Part shown: positions 43,627 to 44,014 of the stretch, piece after piece
How the letters are laid out: the number at the start of each line of letters is the position of its first letter
How positions within the stretch are numbered: the stretch's first letter is position 1
DNA from: Candidatus Omnitrophota bacterium
Lineage (GTDB): Bacteria > Omnitrophota > Gorgyraeia > JAHIPI01
Length of the DNA stretch: 44,014 bases
NCBI GenBank assembly: GCA_016783745.1
Contig: JADHVZ010000014.1
Coordinates: 1-44,014, forward strand
Direction: 5' to 3'
Translations under genes and position numbers: made by a program
Notes under the pieces: model-generated
Seen by the model: only the letters and a program-made list of their open reading frames with translations
Databases searched by the model: none
Told to the model about the DNA's origin: nothing

Positions 43627-43672
43627 AAATAGGGACAGTCACTGCTCACGGCTGCCGGCGTGGTTCCTATTT
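43627..43672. repeat. Inverted repeat, related to GGGACAG repeats
   Basis: AAATAGGGAC (43627-43636) and GTTCCTATTT (43663-43672), paired with one G-T wobble when read as plus-strand RNA. The left arm carries AGGGACAG as in the 35176 block. A T-run follows on the minus strand. Confidence 0.5.
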
Positions 43673-43826
43673 ATTGGAGGCCTTTGGTTTATTCAATAAA
43701 TAAGATCTGTTCCGGCAGGCTAATCGTTTAACAGCGCCTGCCCCTGATTTATATTATGGGATAGGGTTTACACCGCCATCCTCGTTATAGGTTGTCTTGT
43801 TAAAGAGCATCCTTATCACATAAAAT

Positions 43827-43851
43827 CGTCCCGTTTTCACCTAAAGAGACG
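43827..43851 (-). promoter_or_regulatory. Conserved hairpin copy 2
   Basis: Minus strand CGTCTC-(TTTAGGTGAAAAC)-GGGACG, six pairs with one U-G wobble. The same loop core as copy 1 is kept while the stem bases differ. Confidence 0.5.
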
Positions 43852-43890
43852 GGTCAAAACCCAAAAACTAACGGTAAAAATCGCATTTTT

Positions 43891-43920
43891 TTGTGGTTTT
43901 TGCGGGTTTTGTGGTATAAT
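43891..43920 (+). promoter_or_regulatory. Promoter for the gene at the right edge
   Basis: -35 TTGTGG (43891-43896), 18-base spacer, -10 TATAAT (43915-43920). About 43 bases before the ATG at 43970. Confidence 0.6.
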
Positions 43921-43969
43921 TTAAACAAAAGAGTTCAGTGTAAACCAATAATACAAAGGGCTTATCGCG

Positions 43970-44014
43970 ATGAAAAAATTTCTAATAGGCTTTATTATAG
44001 GTATATTCTTTACG
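43970..44014 (+). CDS. Start of a membrane or exported protein (partial)
   Basis: Fifteen codons, MKKFLIGFIIGIFFT, read from the ATG at 43970 and then the window ends. Two lysines followed by a hydrophobic run is a signal peptide or transmembrane helix. No function can be assigned. Confidence 0.5.
   Translation, partial: MKKFLIGFIIGIFFT

Larger units (their letters stand above)
43591..43969. other. Intergenic leader region between divergent genes
   Basis: It holds hairpin copy 2 (43827-43851), an inverted repeat (43627-43672) related to the GGGACAG repeat family, and the plus-strand promoter at 43891-43920. No coding sequence is recognised. Confidence 0.6.

Noticed and set aside
1-44014. 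CRISPR array, tRNA, rRNA or insertion sequence
   Set aside because: No regularly spaced direct repeats, no cloverleaf-type sequence recognised, and no transposase. Short repeats are tandem or palindromic only.

Overview
The window is a densely packed, moderately AT-rich bacterial segment, mostly transcribed from the minus strand. There is no rRNA, tRNA or CRISPR array. The gene content suggests an uncultivated bacterium of the Omnitrophota/PVC or Elusimicrobiota kind: a complete MoxR-DUF58-BatABCDE cluster, a GT9 enzyme with a cysteine-rich N-terminus, a REC-YvcK fusion, secreted PKD and CBM proteins, and a CHAT/ECF-sigma module. This is inference from gene content; there is no phylogenetic marker to confirm it.

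Region 1 (1-14156, minus) is a surface-polysaccharide (LPS/O-antigen or exopolysaccharide) cluster. Transcription runs from a promoter near 14250-14278 through an MsbA-like ABC exporter, a GT2, a polysaccharide deacetylase, another GT2, a GT9, a GT4, a GT2, a GT4, an O-antigen polymerase/ligase-like membrane protein, a CDP-paratose 2-epimerase-like SDR, two more GT4s and the start of an SGNH-like protein cut by the window edge. Genes overlap or are separated by a few bases, as in one operon.

Region 2 (14157-18612) is a recombination scar. It holds a radical SAM gene with an in-frame amber codon just before its CxxxCxxC motif, a mosaic pseudogene made of pieces of another radical SAM gene plus the 3' end of a methyltransferase, two near-duplicate promoters, an REC-YvcK fusion gene, and the intact methyltransferase that matches the pseudogene fragment. 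Region 3 (17826-22603, plus) is a four-gene plus-strand island: methyltransferase, cobalamin-type radical SAM protein, sulfatase-fold hydrolase, and a GT-A-like protein of unknown function.

Region 4 (22613-30485, minus) is the MoxR, DUF58, DUF4381-like, BatA, BatB, BatC, BatD, BatE operon, thought to act in envelope stress. The signal-peptide region of BatD lies inside repeat-like DNA. Upstream (30512-35101) are a DUF192 lipoprotein, a lipoprotein gene broken by UGA, a degenerate metallopeptidase-like protein, a zinc alcohol dehydrogenase, an LsrF-like aldolase and a small cysteine-rich protein. A palindromic repeat block (35176-35262) follows.

Region 5 (35265-43551, minus) is the most intriguing. 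An ECF sigma factor, a soluble zinc-finger protein likely to be its anti-sigma factor, and a membrane-anchored CHAT (caspase-like) protein with two discoidin domains form a tight operon. It lies downstream of a secreted glycoside hydrolase with three CBM-like domains and upstream of a secreted PKD protein. A proteolytic sigma-release switch triggered by an envelope or extracellular ligand is a reasonable hypothesis. The hydrolase leader contains two copies of a small conserved hairpin. A plus-strand gene begins at 43970 and runs off the window.
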